A stretch of DNA of 64,000 bases from WLMZ01 sp031410915 (GCA_031410915.1 JANNZY010000147.1:62001-126000), one strand, 5' to 3'; shown: positions 8,630-18,376, counted from the stretch's first letter. Numbers and translations: made by a program. Notes: generated by a model from the letters alone, not told the origin.

Positions 8630-9013
8630 ATGGACACCACGACAATCGACAGGTTTTTGGCTGCCGTCGCCGCAGGCAACGGCATCCCATCCGACGTGTA
8701 CGCGCCGGATGCGACGCTGGACGCGACAGTCCCGAACTGGCGTTTCGGCGTTCGGGGCAGCGTTGCGATCGCTGCAGAGTACGGACGCTGGTTCGCGGAC
8801 CCGGCAGAGTTCGAGGAGTTGTCCCGAACGGCGCTCCCCGGCGGCGAGGTCGTCACCTATCTGTTGACCTGGTCGGAATCGGGCGTGCCCCACGCCGCAC
8901 ACCACTGCCACGTACTCACGACTGATGCAGATGGTCTGATCAGTTCGGACGTGGTGTTCTGCGGCGGGCGCTGGCCGGCCTCCCTGCTGGCCGACATGGC
9001 TGCTGCGTCGTGA
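8630..9013 (+). CDS. SnoaL/NTF2-like fold protein
   Basis: 127 residues from ATG 8630. It shows the compact NTF2-like pattern: an N-terminal helix pair (TTIDRFLAAVAAGNG), a polar segment DVYAPDATLDATVPNW, GSVAIAAEYGRWFADP, and beta strands ending in HHCHVLTTDADGLI and DVVFCGGRWP. Proteins of this fold are polyketide cyclases, isomerases or small-ligand binders, so activity cannot be predicted. It overlaps the next gene by 4 bp (GTGA), giving a coupled SnoaL-APH-methyltransferase operon. An upstream extension of the frame runs through the operator-like dyads and is rejected. Confidence 0.8.
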   Translation: MDTTTIDRFLAAVAAGNGIPSDVYAPDATLDATVPNWRFGVRGSVAIAAEYGRWFADPAEFEELSRTALPGGEVVTYLLTWSESGVPHAAHHCHVLTTDADGLISSDVVFCGGRWPASLLADMAAAS

Positions 9014-10029
9014 TGACTCCAACGGTGCCAGCTCGACGTGCACTGGTCGAATCGGTCGAGGAACTACTGGCCGATGCCCGACGGCTCGGCGAGCATCGCC
9101 CGCAAGACTCCCGATCGAGCGCGTTGTTCGAACGGGTCGAGGTGAACGGTGAGCGCTGCATCGTCAAGTACGTGCATCCCGAACACGACTTCACCATGCG
9201 CGTCTCCGGCGACATCGGCTGCCGGCCGCGACGGGTGTGGGAGTTGGGCCTGATGGACATCGCGCCCGACGTCATCGACCACGCGACGATCGGGGCAGCT
9301 CCATGGGGCCGCAACGGTTGGGGTGTGGCGCTGCTGATGCGCGACGTCTCGTCACAACTCGTGCCCGTCGGCGACGACCCGCTACCTGAGGACCACCACC
9401 TCCGTTTCATCGATCACTGTACGGCGATGGCGAGTCGGGTCTGGGGCTGGCACGACGATGTCGACCTGTTGCCACATCGGCTGCGCTGGGAGTGGTTCGG
9501 CGCGTCGCAGCTGGAGGGCGAACGCCAGCTCGGCTTTCCCGAGGCGGTTCCACGCATCGCCGCCGAAGGGTGGGAGCGCTTCGCCGTTCGCGCACCGGCA
9601 GCTCTGCTCGGGGCCATCGACGAGCTGCGACACGACGCGACACCGCTGTCGGACGCGATCCGTTCGACCCCCCGGACGTTCCTGCACGGCGATTGGAAGT
9701 TCGGCAACCTCGGCGTGGGTGAGGATGGTCGGACGATCCTGCTCGACTGGGCGTATCCGGGCGAGGGACCGATCTGCCACGAGTTGGCGTGGTACCTGGC
9801 ACTGAACCGGGCCCGCTTGCCGCTCGGACACTCCAAGGAGTCGACCATCGCCGACTTCGAGGTCGCGCTGCGCCGAAACGGCGTCGCCACCGACGATTGG
9901 TTCGACCGCCAACTCGGACTCTGCCTACTCGGTGGCGCTGTGCAGTTCGGGTGGGAGAAGGCCTACGGGGACGACGACGAATTCGGATGGTGGTGCTCGG
10001 CCGCCACGGCCGGACTCGCGTTGCTGTGA
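9010..10029 (+). CDS. Aminoglycoside-phosphotransferase-like kinase family protein
   Basis: 339 residues; GTG 9010 overlaps the previous stop, and ATG 9013 immediately follows as an alternative. The protein-kinase-like fold of the APH family is recognisable: an N-lobe with RCIVKYVHPEHDF (lysine in the ATP-binding strand), the catalytic loop FLHGDWKFGNLGV (HGDxxxxN) near residue 224, and the metal-binding ILLDWAYPGEG that follows. The family phosphorylates small molecules (antibiotics, choline, sugars); the substrate here is unknown. It is sandwiched between a SnoaL-like gene and a methyltransferase with 4-bp overlaps on both sides, suggesting one small-molecule modification pathway. Confidence 0.82.
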   Translation: MMTPTVPARRALVESVEELLADARRLGEHRPQDSRSSALFERVEVNGERCIVKYVHPEHDFTMRVSGDIGCRPRRVWELGLMDIAPDVIDHATIGAAPWGRNGWGVALLMRDVSSQLVPVGDDPLPEDHHLRFIDHCTAMASRVWGWHDDVDLLPHRLRWEWFGASQLEGERQLGFPEAVPRIAAEGWERFAVRAPAALLGAIDELRHDATPLSDAIRSTPRTFLHGDWKFGNLGVGEDGRTILLDWAYPGEGPICHELAWYLALNRARLPLGHSKESTIADFEVALRRNGVATDDWFDRQLGLCLLGGAVQFGWEKAYGDDDEFGWWCSAATAGLALL

Positions 10030-10820
10030 CGACTGCGGACGCGGCCATCGCGGCCGCCTACTCCGTCTCCGCGACGGCCTGGCGCGACGGGCCGGCAGCG
10101 ATCTACGACCGCCTCGCTGACGTGCTGGTCGCCCGCTCGCCGGTCTCGCTGTGCGGCGCGGACGTCGTCGACATCGGTGCCGGCACGGGGGCGGCCTCGT
10201 TCGCGGGCGCACGGGCCGGTGCGCGCTTCGTCGTCGCAGTCGACAACGCCGCCGGCATGTTGCACGTCGACAGCGGTCGGCGGCCGCCGTCGCTCGTCGC
10301 CAGTGCATTGTGCCTGCCGTTCGTTGCCGGCGCGTTCGATGTCGCGTTGGCCGCGTTCTCCTTCAACCACGTGGACAATCCCGCTGCAGCGTTCACTGAA
10401 GCGGCGCGGGTCGTGCGGCGCGGCGGTGCTGTGCTGGCGGCTGTGTACGCCGCGGACGACACCCATCCAGTGAAGGCAGCGGTGGAGCACTCGTTGCGAG
10501 AGCACGGTTGGGGGCCGGAGAGCTGGCTCGTCGAGATGCACGACAACCGGGCGCCGCGACTGGCAACCGTCGAGGCGTGCACCGACGTACTGCGGTCGAC
10601 CGGACTGCACGCCGACGTCGCTACGGAGCGGGTGGACTTCGCCGACCTCGAACCGCGACAACTGGTGGCGTGGCGGCTCGGCATGGCGCAGCACGCGCCG
10701 TTCGTGAGGACCCTCTCCGAGCGTCACCGCGAGGCGGTCGTACGCGACGCGCTCGACATGCTCGGCGATGACGCGCCGCCGCTCGTGCGGTCGATCATCG
10801 TGGCCACGATCCGCTGCTGA
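10026..10820 (+). CDS. SAM-dependent methyltransferase (class I, Methyltransf_11-like)
   Basis: 264 residues from a GTG at 10026 that overlaps the stop of the APH-like gene. Motif I is VVDIGAGTGAASFAGA near residue 50, motif II VVAVDNAAGML, and the post-I region DVALAAFSFNHVDNPAAAF fits ubiE-type methyltransferases; the C-terminus carries LGMAQHAPFVRTLSERHREA. Substrate unknown. As third gene of the coupled operon it may act on the same molecule as the kinase-like protein. Its end overlaps the convergent BTAD regulator by 26 bp. Confidence 0.83.
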   Translation: MTTADAAIAAAYSVSATAWRDGPAAIYDRLADVLVARSPVSLCGADVVDIGAGTGAASFAGARAGARFVVAVDNAAGMLHVDSGRRPPSLVASALCLPFVAGAFDVALAAFSFNHVDNPAAAFTEAARVVRRGGAVLAAVYAADDTHPVKAAVEHSLREHGWGPESWLVEMHDNRAPRLATVEACTDVLRSTGLHADVATERVDFADLEPRQLVAWRLGMAQHAPFVRTLSERHREAVVRDALDMLGDDAPPLVRSIIVATIRC

Positions 10821-13800
10821 GCTGCGCCGACCGCTCGTCCGCCTCGCGTCGCAGCTCGTCGTCGCGGAACGTGCGTCCGAGCGCATCGAGGAGACGAGGT
10901 AGTTCCAGAGCAGCGCACCCGCGCAACGTCGTCAACGAACGATCGATTCGATCCCGGTCGCCGTCTGCTCCGGCCAGCGCGAGTTGGACATGAGCCAGCG
11001 CTGCGTACCTGGCGGTGCCGCGGCCCACCGCATCGTCCATGACAACTGTGGCCAGTTCGGCGGCCCGCGCGTCGTCGCCCGCAGCGTGAGCCACTCGGGC
11101 GCGAACCAGCCCGAGTCGATGTCGCTGGTGCCACGCCATCGTGCCGTTCCAGGTCTCGATCGCAGCCAGGAGCCGCAGCGCCGACGCCGCCCCGTCGAAA
11201 TCCTCGCGGGCGAGATGTCCGTCGGCCAGATCCAGCCAGCCGACCCAATAGGCCTCAGCCAAGCCCTCCGAGTTCGGACCAGATCCATCGGACGCGCCGT
11301 TGAGCGCAATCGCGGACATGTTCAGCTCGTCGGCCTCGGCCAGGCGACCGGCGCCGCGCAGCACCCACGCCCGTACGTTGCGCTCGACGGCACGGAACCG
11401 TTGCCCGACCGCCCCGGCGGCGTCGATCGCATCCCGGAACTCCCCGCAGGCCAACAGGGCATCGGCGACGCGGCCCAATTGCCCGAGCGCGAACACCCGC
11501 CCGAATCGTCCGTGCAACGGCGCAAACGGATGCGCCAGATGCGACGGGTCGATCAGCGCATGGTCGATCAGTTCGAGCGCTTCACTCGGCCGCCCCTCGT
11601 GCACGCGAAGGTGGCCGAGCCAGACCTCGGCGACACCCCGCACGGCCGGAGGGCTCGCCAGCGCGTCGACGAGGCGACGCTGCGCGCCGGCGGTGTCACC
11701 GCCACCGTGTCGCACCCGCCCCCCGAGCGCCAGTCCACTGGCGCGGACCGGGCTCGTCGGATCGGCCCGCTCGACGGCTTCATCGGCGTAGCGCTGCGCG
11801 CTCTCGTAACGCCTGCGGTAGTAGTCCACCCAGCCGGCCACCTCCAGCGCACTCGGACCCCCGCCCAGTTCGATCGCGCGCACGGCCTCGACAGCGGCCT
11901 CGTCGAGCCGCTGCGCAGACATCAGCACGCGTGCCAACCGAGTGTGAATGTCAGCTCGGTCGATGGCGTGCAGCGATGCGCGCAGGTGGTCTTCGGCCGA
12001 CGACAGGTCCGAGCGGGCCAACGACAGCGCCGCGGCATCGCGAAAGGCGTCCGCGGCGATCGTCGTCGCGCCGCCGAGGCGGGCATGCACTGCAACCGCG
12101 AGGACATCGCCCCCTGGCCGCTCCTGCAGCACGCGCGCCGCGTCGCGGTGCAGCAACGCGCGTCGAGCGGCACCGGTCGTCGCGACCAGTGCTTCACGCA
12201 CGAGCGCGTGACGGAAGACGAAGCCCGCTCCGCTCTCGTCGAGCAGGCCGACACTCGCCGCCCGCTCCATCCGTTCGATGACATCGATCGCCGACACATC
12301 CATGACCGCAGCGAGGAGGTCGACATCCAGCGCCGCATCCAGCACGGCACCGACGCGGACCACGTCGGCGGCGTCCTGATCGAGCCGGCTCAACGTGCTG
12401 GCCACCGTCTGCTGCACCGTGTGCGGTAACTCGTCGTCGTCTCCTTGGGTCGCACCGGCCAGTGCCAGCGCGAACAGCGGGTTGCCCCCGCTCCGTCGAT
12501 AGACGGCGTCGGCGCGGATTGCGTCACCGTCGACATCGATCAGTGCCTCGATGGCCGCTCGGTCGAGCGGGCCGACAGCGACCTCGACGGCTCCGCTGAC
12601 CCCGGTGCCTGGCCGCCCGACGACCACGACCAGCAGTGCTCCGGCGCGCCCTTGGACCCACCGCATCCACTCGGACGTCGTGCGGTCGGCCCGCTCCGCG
12701 TTCTCGAGCACCAACACGAGCGGCGACGCTTCAGTGGTCAGTGCAGCGAGCACGGCGGCGAACCAACGCGCCTGATCGCCGCCCGTGTCGGGCACGGTCG
12801 TCGCCGGGCGATCGCCGATGCCGACCGCAGCTGCGACCGCTGCATCGATCCCCGCCGCGTCGAGCAGCGGCTGCAGCGGCAGATCGCGACCGAGTTCGTC
12901 GGCACGCGTCACCCGGATCCGCGCTCGCGAACGGCGAGCTCGATCGATGAAGTGCTCGACGAGCGCGGTTTTGCCGATGCCGGCCTCGCCGACCACGACG
13001 ACCACTCGAGCCGTCGCTTGCAGATCCGCCAGCTGGGCGTCGAGCAGCGCAACCTCGCGATCGCGCCCGATCAGCCTGGCTCGTGGCCGTTCCACGAGCG
13101 CGACGTCGACGTCGCCGGCGGTCAGCAGCGCCGAGTGCAATGCCTCGGTCTCCGCGCTCGGCGACACGCCGAGCTCCTCGGCCAAGTGCCTGCGAAGCTT
13201 TGCATACGACGCAAGTGCGGACGCCGCTCTTCCCGACGCGGTCTGGGCTTGCATCAGGACGCGCAACGACACCTCGTCGAACGGGTCGGCGACCAGCGCG
13301 GCCTCGGCCGCGAGTTCAGCGGTGACGTGATCTCCGGCCTGCAGCGCCGCTGCTGCGACCAAACCACGAGCGCGGGTCACCGACGCGGCCACGGCGGCCC
13401 GTTCGGGCTCCAACCACTCACCATCGTCTTCGGGGAGTACGTCACCGCGCGCCAGTGCCAGTGCTGCGTCCGCCGCCGCCCGCGCCGCAGCGAGCCGACC
13501 GTCGCGCAACGCCGACGATGCCTCCACCACCAGATCGCGCAGCGCGTCGACATCGAGCCAATCGACTCGCAAGGTGAACCCGGCCTCTGAGCGGGACAAC
13601 CGATCCGAGCCCAGGGTCTTACGCAACCGTGACACGAGCACGCCGAGCTGATCGCTGGGATGCGACGGCGCTTCGTCACCCCAGAGCACCTCAGTGAGCG
13701 TCGCGACCGAGACGGGTGTGCCGCGAGCGACGGCCAGCACTTTGACGAGCAGCCGACCCTTGCGGCTACCGAGATCGCTCTCGGTCACGCCCTCCACGGC

Positions 13801-13845
13801 GAGGCCGCCGAGCAGTCGAACTCGAAGCGAAGCCGAGGTGGTCAT
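10795..13845 (-). CDS. BTAD/AfsR-type transcriptional regulator with AAA ATPase and TPR-like region
   Basis: 1016 residues from ATG 13845. Residues 1-95 form an OmpR-like winged helix (RVRLLGGLAVEG, LLVKVLAVARGTPVSVATL, VSRLRKTLG); 96-245 is a bacterial transcriptional activation domain ending EELGVSPSAETEALH. An AAA/STAND ATPase follows at about 255-560 with Walker A GEAGIGKT near residue 288 and a Walker B-like SPLVLVLENAE. The rest, to 1016, is alpha-helical and alanine-rich, resembling TPR repeats. The architecture is that of AfsR/SARP-family regulators, which switch on secondary metabolism and stress genes. Unlike LuxR-type LAL regulators it has no C-terminal helix-turn-helix that I can see. 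No target gene cluster is obvious nearby. Confidence 0.87.
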   Translation of the reverse strand: MTTSASLRVRLLGGLAVEGVTESDLGSRKGRLLVKVLAVARGTPVSVATLTEVLWGDEAPSHPSDQLGVLVSRLRKTLGSDRLSRSEAGFTLRVDWLDVDALRDLVVEASSALRDGRLAAARAAADAALALARGDVLPEDDGEWLEPERAAVAASVTRARGLVAAAALQAGDHVTAELAAEAALVADPFDEVSLRVLMQAQTASGRAASALASYAKLRRHLAEELGVSPSAETEALHSALLTAGDVDVALVERPRARLIGRDREVALLDAQLADLQATARVVVVVGEAGIGKTALVEHFIDRARRSRARIRVTRADELGRDLPLQPLLDAAGIDAAVAAAVGIGDRPATTVPDTGGDQARWFAAVLAALTTEASPLVLVLENAERADRTTSEWMRWVQGRAGALLVVVVGRPGTGVSGAVEVAVGPLDRAAIEALIDVDGDAIRADAVYRRSGGNPLFALALAGATQGDDDELPHTVQQTVASTLSRLDQDAADVVRVGAVLDAALDVDLLAAVMDVSAIDVIERMERAASVGLLDESGAGFVFRHALVREALVATTGAARRALLHRDAARVLQERPGGDVLAVAVHARLGGATTIAADAFRDAAALSLARSDLSSAEDHLRASLHAIDRADIHTRLARVLMSAQRLDEAAVEAVRAIELGGGPSALEVAGWVDYYRRRYESAQRYADEAVERADPTSPVRASGLALGGRVRHGGGDTAGAQRRLVDALASPPAVRGVAEVWLGHLRVHEGRPSEALELIDHALIDPSHLAHPFAPLHGRFGRVFALGQLGRVADALLACGEFRDAIDAAGAVGQRFRAVERNVRAWVLRGAGRLAEADELNMSAIALNGASDGSGPNSEGLAEAYWVGWLDLADGHLAREDFDGAASALRLLAAIETWNGTMAWHQRHRLGLVRARVAHAAGDDARAAELATVVMDDAVGRGTARYAALAHVQLALAGADGDRDRIDRSLTTLRGCAALELPRLLDALGRTFRDDELRREADERSAQLSSGSWPR

Positions 13846-14091
13846 CCCGGTGCAGTCGCGGCCTCAGCCGGCGGCCATCTCCATCGGGGCCGCGATTACG
13901 CACGACATGTCCATCACAGGCGGCCGACAGTACCAGTGCTCGGGGGTCACGTCGGTCACGCTTCGGCGACATCAGGGGTAGGGTGACATTCCTTCTGGGA
14001 CGAGTCGCCTCGTTTGGGCAGGACGGCCCTGGCGCTGTCGACCCGTGCAGGCTCGACGCCTCGACCTTCCACGTCGAGGAGCTCTCCGCCC

Positions 14092-15294
14092 ATGCCCAAC
14101 GGCCCGTTTCGTCATCCCGGTTCGCCGTCCGCTGATCGCTCCATCGCGACACGGATCGGCATCCTCAGCACGTATCCGCCGAAGCTGTGCGGCCTGGCGA
14201 CGTTCGCCGCGGCACTGGAGTTGGAGCTGGTTCGCGCCGGGAATCGGGTGGACATCGTGCGCATCGACGACGGTGATCCCACCGACGAGATCGTGACGCG
14301 GCGACCGAAGTCCGTCATCGCCGACCTCGTCAATGGCGACGCGAGCTCCATCCGTCGTGCGGCTGCGGTGTTGTCGCGGTCGGACGTGGCCATCATCCAG
14401 CACGAATACGGCATCTTCGGCGGCGTCGACGGCGACGAGGTGTTGGACCTCATGGGCTTGCTCTCGATCCCGGCAATCGTCGTGTTGCACACGGTTCCAC
14501 TCGTGCCGACGCCGCACCAGCGGTCCGTACTGGAGTCGGTCGTCGAGCTGGCCGAGCGCGTCGTGGTCATGTCGCCGACGGCGCACGAGCGCCTCGTGTC
14601 GGGCTATCCGGTCGACCGGCGCAAGGTGGCATTGATCCCGCACGGCGCCGCCGTGCCGGCGTTCGAACACGATGACGAAGAATTCGCAAGCACCGCCCGG
14701 CCGCAGCTGCTGACGTGGGGCCTGCTCGGGCCGGGCAAGGGCATCGAGCACGTCATCGACGCGCTGTCGCTGTACGGCGACATGTCACATCGGCCGCGCT
14801 ACACCGTCGCCGGCGTCACCCATCCAAAGGTGTTCGCCCGCGATGGCGACGAGTACCGCATGTCGCTGATCCGCCGGTCGTGGTCGGTCGGCGTGGCCGG
14901 CTCGGTGTCGTTCGACGACACCTACCGCGACGTGCCGGCGCTCACCCGGTTCGTCTCGTCGGCGACCGCCATCGTGCTGCCGTACGACTCGCGCGATCAA
15001 GTCACGTCCGGCGTCCTCGTCGACGCCATTGCGGCAGGCCGGCCCGTCGTCGCGACGGCGTTCCCGCACGCGGTCGAACTGCTCGCGTCCGGAGCGGGCA
15101 TCGTCGTGCCGCACGAGGATCCGATCGCGCTGGCCGAGGCGATCCAGTCGCTGTCCGATCGCGACGTGTTGGAGTCGATGGCCAGTGAGGCCCGTCGCCT
15201 GGCCCCGTCGCTCAGCTGGAAGGCAGTTGCCAGCCGCTATGCGGCGCTCGCCGACGCGCTCGCGAGAACCGAACGCGAGCCGGTCGCGATATGA
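14092..15294 (+). CDS. Glycosyltransferase family 4-like protein
   Basis: 400 residues from ATG 14092, preferred over upstream starts because GAGGAG sits about 10 bases before it. The N-terminal half begins IGILSTYPPKLCGLATFAAA, the typical opening of GT-B enzymes of this locus type, and the C-terminal half has LLTWGLLGPGKGIEHVIDAL, RYTVAGVTHP and a donor-site region SGVLVDAIAAGRPVVATAF ending GIVVPHEDPIALAEAI. The acceptor and sugar are not determined. It is the first gene of a three-gene operon with 4-bp overlaps, together with a toroid protein and a GH130 protein; that trio recurs in bacteria and suggests synthesis or turnover of a mannose-containing glycan. Confidence 0.87.
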   Translation: MPNGPFRHPGSPSADRSIATRIGILSTYPPKLCGLATFAAALELELVRAGNRVDIVRIDDGDPTDEIVTRRPKSVIADLVNGDASSIRRAAAVLSRSDVAIIQHEYGIFGGVDGDEVLDLMGLLSIPAIVVLHTVPLVPTPHQRSVLESVVELAERVVVMSPTAHERLVSGYPVDRRKVALIPHGAAVPAFEHDDEEFASTARPQLLTWGLLGPGKGIEHVIDALSLYGDMSHRPRYTVAGVTHPKVFARDGDEYRMSLIRRSWSVGVAGSVSFDDTYRDVPALTRFVSSATAIVLPYDSRDQVTSGVLVDAIAAGRPVVATAFPHAVELLASGAGIVVPHEDPIALAEAIQSLSDRDVLESMASEARRLAPSLSWKAVASRYAALADALARTEREPVAI

Positions 15295-16292
15295 ACATCC
15301 CGTACCGCTTCGATCACCTCGCTCGGATGAGCGACTCGCGCGGATTGTTCGAACACGCGCTCGGCACGACACCGCGCACCGAGCACGGTTACTGCACCGA
15401 CGACAACGCTCGCCTGCTCGTGGTGACCACCCGAGCCGAAGACGTTGGCCTGGCTGGTCGTCTCGGCCGACTGGCGTTGGCATTCGTGCTCGACGCGCAG
15501 GCCGTGGACGGCCGCAGCCGCAACCGGATGAACCATGCCGGCCGATGGACCGACACCGCCGGTACCGAGGACTGCTGGGGTCGTGGCCTGTGGGCCCTCG
15601 GCGCGACGGCGGCTCACCACATCGACTTCTCGATGCGCGACTGGTCACAGCGCGGATTCGACCAGGGCGTGCGACAGCGATCGCGCTGGCCGCGCGCCAT
15701 GGCGTTCGCAGCCCTCGGCGCGGCGGAAGTCCTCGTCAACGATCCAGATCATCACGAGGCGCGGCGACTCTTGTTCGACGCCGTCGCCGCGATCGGCGAG
15801 GTGCCGGCCGGATCGTGGTCGTGGCCCGAACACCGCCTGCGTTACGCCAACGCCGCACTCGCCGAGGCCGTGATCGCCGCCGGACACGCGCTGGACGACA
15901 GCACGATCCTCGATCGTGGCCTGACGATGCTCGGCTGGTTGCTGGATCTGGAGACCGCCCCCGGACACCTGTCCGTCGTGGGCACCGCAGGTCGAGGCCC
16001 GGGCGACGACGCCCCGCAGTTCGACCAACAGCCGATCGAGATCGCGGCGATGGCCGACGCCTGCTGGAGGGCGTCGGTCGTGACGCGTGACCGATCGTGG
16101 TTGCGCGGGGTGGCAGCGGCCGCGCAATGGTTCGCCGGCGACAACGACACCGGCCAACGAATGTACGACGACGAGTCAGGTGGCGCTTTCGATGGGTTGC
16201 AACCGAATCGGGTGAACATCAACCAGGGTGCCGAGTCGACGCTCGCGTTCGTGTCGACGATGCAACTAGCGGAGTCACTGGCTCCGCTGTGA
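15291..16292 (+). CDS. Alpha/alpha-toroid glycosidase-like protein
   Basis: 333 residues from ATG 15291, overlapping the glycosyltransferase stop by 4 bp. It begins NIPYRFDHLARMSDSRGL and has the segments TEHGYCTDDNARLLVV, NRMNHAGRWTD, EDCWGRGLWALGATA and NINQGAESTLAFVSTM. These are characteristic of six-hairpin (alpha/alpha)6 proteins that accompany GT4 and GH130 genes. Paired acidic residues (YCTDDN, GTEDCWGR, NQGAES) could form an active site, but no biochemical activity has been tied to this group that I can name. It is translationally coupled to both neighbours. Confidence 0.75.
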   Translation: MNIPYRFDHLARMSDSRGLFEHALGTTPRTEHGYCTDDNARLLVVTTRAEDVGLAGRLGRLALAFVLDAQAVDGRSRNRMNHAGRWTDTAGTEDCWGRGLWALGATAAHHIDFSMRDWSQRGFDQGVRQRSRWPRAMAFAALGAAEVLVNDPDHHEARRLLFDAVAAIGEVPAGSWSWPEHRLRYANAALAEAVIAAGHALDDSTILDRGLTMLGWLLDLETAPGHLSVVGTAGRGPGDDAPQFDQQPIEIAAMADACWRASVVTRDRSWLRGVAAAAQWFAGDNDTGQRMYDDESGGAFDGLQPNRVNINQGAESTLAFVSTMQLAESLAPL

Positions 16293-17578
16293 CGGTTGCG
16301 CTGCCCGAGGTGGAGCTGACGGACACTGGCATCGAGATGCTCCCTGATCCGACTCGGGTGGTCACGCGCTACTTCGTGCCCGGTCGTGAAGACGTCGGAC
16401 CGACCGGATCCCGCGCGCCTGCTGTGATCGGACGCATCCTGGCGTTGACCGAGGAACAGGTCGAGGCGGCGATGCGCGACGTCGACGATCGTTTCGGGGC
16501 GCGTCATCCCGATCTGCACCGGACCTTCGAGCATCACGCCCGACGAATCGCCGACGGCAGTGGCGTGGACCTCGGCACGAGCCCGGCGCGCCGGCTGCTG
16601 CTGGGCGCTTCATTCACCCACGAGTACGCGATCGAAGGCGCTGCGTTGTGCAACCCGAGTGGCGTGTTGTTCGGGCCGGAGGCCGACGACGGAGGTCGCC
16701 CGTTCGCCCTCAGTCTGCGCGGGATCGGTGAAGGGCACCGCTCGTCGGTGTCGTTCCGCAGCGGGGCCGTGCACGCCGACGGCACGATCGAAATCGACAC
16801 GCCCGGCTCACACCCGAGTCTCGAACAGGCAACAACGACGATTGGTCCATCGTCGTACCGGGTCCGGTTCGACGAATCGACCCTGTTGTCCCAGCGCGTG
16901 CTGTGGCCGCAGGACGAGACGGAGCGCCAGGGCATGGAGGACGTTCGACTCGTTCGATTCGAGCACGATGACGACATCACCTACTACGGCACGTACACAG
17001 CGTTCGACGGCGTCAACATCGGCCAGCGCCTGCTGCAGACCGAAGACTTCACGACGTTCGAGATGTCGCCGATGACCGGCGCGGTCGCGTCCGGCAAGGG
17101 ACTCGCGTTGTTCCCGCGCCTCGTCGGTGGGCGCTTCGTCGCATTGACACGATCAGACAGGGAGACGAACGCAATCGCGTTCTCCGACGACTTGCGCGAG
17201 TGGCGGACGTCGCATCCGATCCAGATCCCGACCGAGCCGTGGGAGATGCTGCAGCTCGGCAACTGCGGCTCACCGATCGAGACGGAGGCCGGGTGGGTCG
17301 TGATCACCCATGGTGTCGGGCCGATGCGCACGTACGCGCTGGGCGCCCTGTTGCTCGACCTCGAGCATCCCGAACGCGTCGTCGGCCGCAGTCGCCTGCC
17401 GATCATCACGCCGGCCGACGCGCGCCGCGACGGCTACGTGCCGAACGTCGTCTACTCCTGCGGTGCGTTCGCACACGGCGACACCCTCGTGCTGCCGTAC
17501 GGCCTGGCGGACCAGTCGATACGAATCGCGACGCTGTCACTCAGCCAGCTGGTCGCTGCGCTGGTCGCCCAACCCTGA
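16289..17578 (+). CDS. GH130 family glycosidase/phosphorylase (beta-mannoside type)
   Basis: 429 residues from GTG 16289, overlapping the previous stop (GTGA). The five-bladed beta-propeller pattern of GH130 is seen in NPSGVLFGPEADDGGRPFAL, RQGMEDVRLVRFEHDDDITY, KGLALFPRLVGGRFVALTRS, LQLGNCGSPIETEAGWVVIT and GYVPNVVYSCGAFAHGDTLV. The acidic GMEDVR segment corresponds to the catalytic aspartate region of the family. GH130 members phosphorolyse or hydrolyse beta-1,4- or beta-1,2-mannosides. With the coupled glycosyltransferase this suggests a mannan-like storage or surface oligosaccharide. The 3' end overlaps the convergent universal stress gene by 42 bp. Confidence 0.86.
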   Translation: MTVALPEVELTDTGIEMLPDPTRVVTRYFVPGREDVGPTGSRAPAVIGRILALTEEQVEAAMRDVDDRFGARHPDLHRTFEHHARRIADGSGVDLGTSPARRLLLGASFTHEYAIEGAALCNPSGVLFGPEADDGGRPFALSLRGIGEGHRSSVSFRSGAVHADGTIEIDTPGSHPSLEQATTTIGPSSYRVRFDESTLLSQRVLWPQDETERQGMEDVRLVRFEHDDDITYYGTYTAFDGVNIGQRLLQTEDFTTFEMSPMTGAVASGKGLALFPRLVGGRFVALTRSDRETNAIAFSDDLREWRTSHPIQIPTEPWEMLQLGNCGSPIETEAGWVVITHGVGPMRTYALGALLLDLEHPERVVGRSRLPIITPADARRDGYVPNVVYSCGAFAHGDTLVLPYGLADQSIRIATLSLSQLVAALVAQP

Positions 17579-18376
17579 AGCGATCGGTGCGCGCAGGCCC
17601 GGGTGGGTGATGAGCACCGGACAGGCACCCGCGTCGGCAACAGACAGCGCGACGGAGCCGAAGAGGGATGTCTTGAAGCCGCTGCGGCCGCGCGAACCAA
17701 TCGCGATCAGGTCCGTCTCGTGGCTGAGATCGATCAGCACATCGGCCGGCTCACCGCGCCGAACGACACCGGTGACCGGAGCGTGCGTCCGCTCGGCGCA
17801 TTCGTCGATCGCGCGTTGCAGCAGAGCTTCGGCCTCGCACGCAGAGGTCGATCCGTCGGCGACGTGCACGAGTCGCAGACCGGCTCCCCGCACGGTCGCC
17901 TCGGCGCACGACCAGTCCAACGCAATGCCGGATGCGGACGAGCCGTCGACACCGACTGTGATGGTGCGCACCGGTCGAAGGCCGGTACCTCGCACGATCA
18001 CCACCGGGCACGGACTCGTGCGGCTCGCCGACCGTGTGACGGAGCCGAGCAGCATGGCGTGTGCGGTGCCGTGGGTGGACGCACCGAGGACGAGCACACT
18101 CGCAGTTCGGGCTGCCTCCACCAGCGCGTCGCGGGGGTCCAGATGCGTCGTCGTCATGCTGACGCTCAGCGGGGGGAACCGCCTCTGCAGCGATTCCACT
18201 GCTCGTTCGAGGCAATGGGTCTGCAGCTCGCCGGCGCGGTAGAAGTCGACCTCGGCAGGGGGTGTGCTGCACGACATGACGCGCAGCGACGTGTCGCGCG
18301 CACCGGCTTCGCAAGCTGCCCAGAGCAACGCTTCGTATGCTGTCGCCGTACCGTCGAAGCCGACCAGGACGTCCAT
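17537..18376 (-). CDS. Tandem universal stress protein (two UspA domains)
   Basis: 279 residues from ATG 18376 (MDVLVGFDGTATAYEALLWA). Two UspA domains are present: residues 1-133 ending SVTRSASRTSPCPVVIVRG, and 140-270 opening ITVGVDGSSASGIALDW with IAIGSRGRSGFKTSLFGSVA and CPVLITHP at the end. The second domain keeps the G-2x-G-9x-G(S/T) ATP-binding spacing; the first has LGASTHGTAHAMLLGSV. Such proteins are induced by growth arrest, hypoxia or stress in actinobacteria. It overlaps the end of the GH130 gene by 42 bp. A strong hairpin lies 79 bp upstream of its start. Confidence 0.88.
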   Translation of the reverse strand: MDVLVGFDGTATAYEALLWAACEAGARDTSLRVMSCSTPPAEVDFYRAGELQTHCLERAVESLQRRFPPLSVSMTTTHLDPRDALVEAARTASVLVLGASTHGTAHAMLLGSVTRSASRTSPCPVVIVRGTGLRPVRTITVGVDGSSASGIALDWSCAEATVRGAGLRLVHVADGSTSACEAEALLQRAIDECAERTHAPVTGVVRRGEPADVLIDLSHETDLIAIGSRGRSGFKTSLFGSVALSVADAGACPVLITHPGLRAPIASGLGDQRSDQLAE

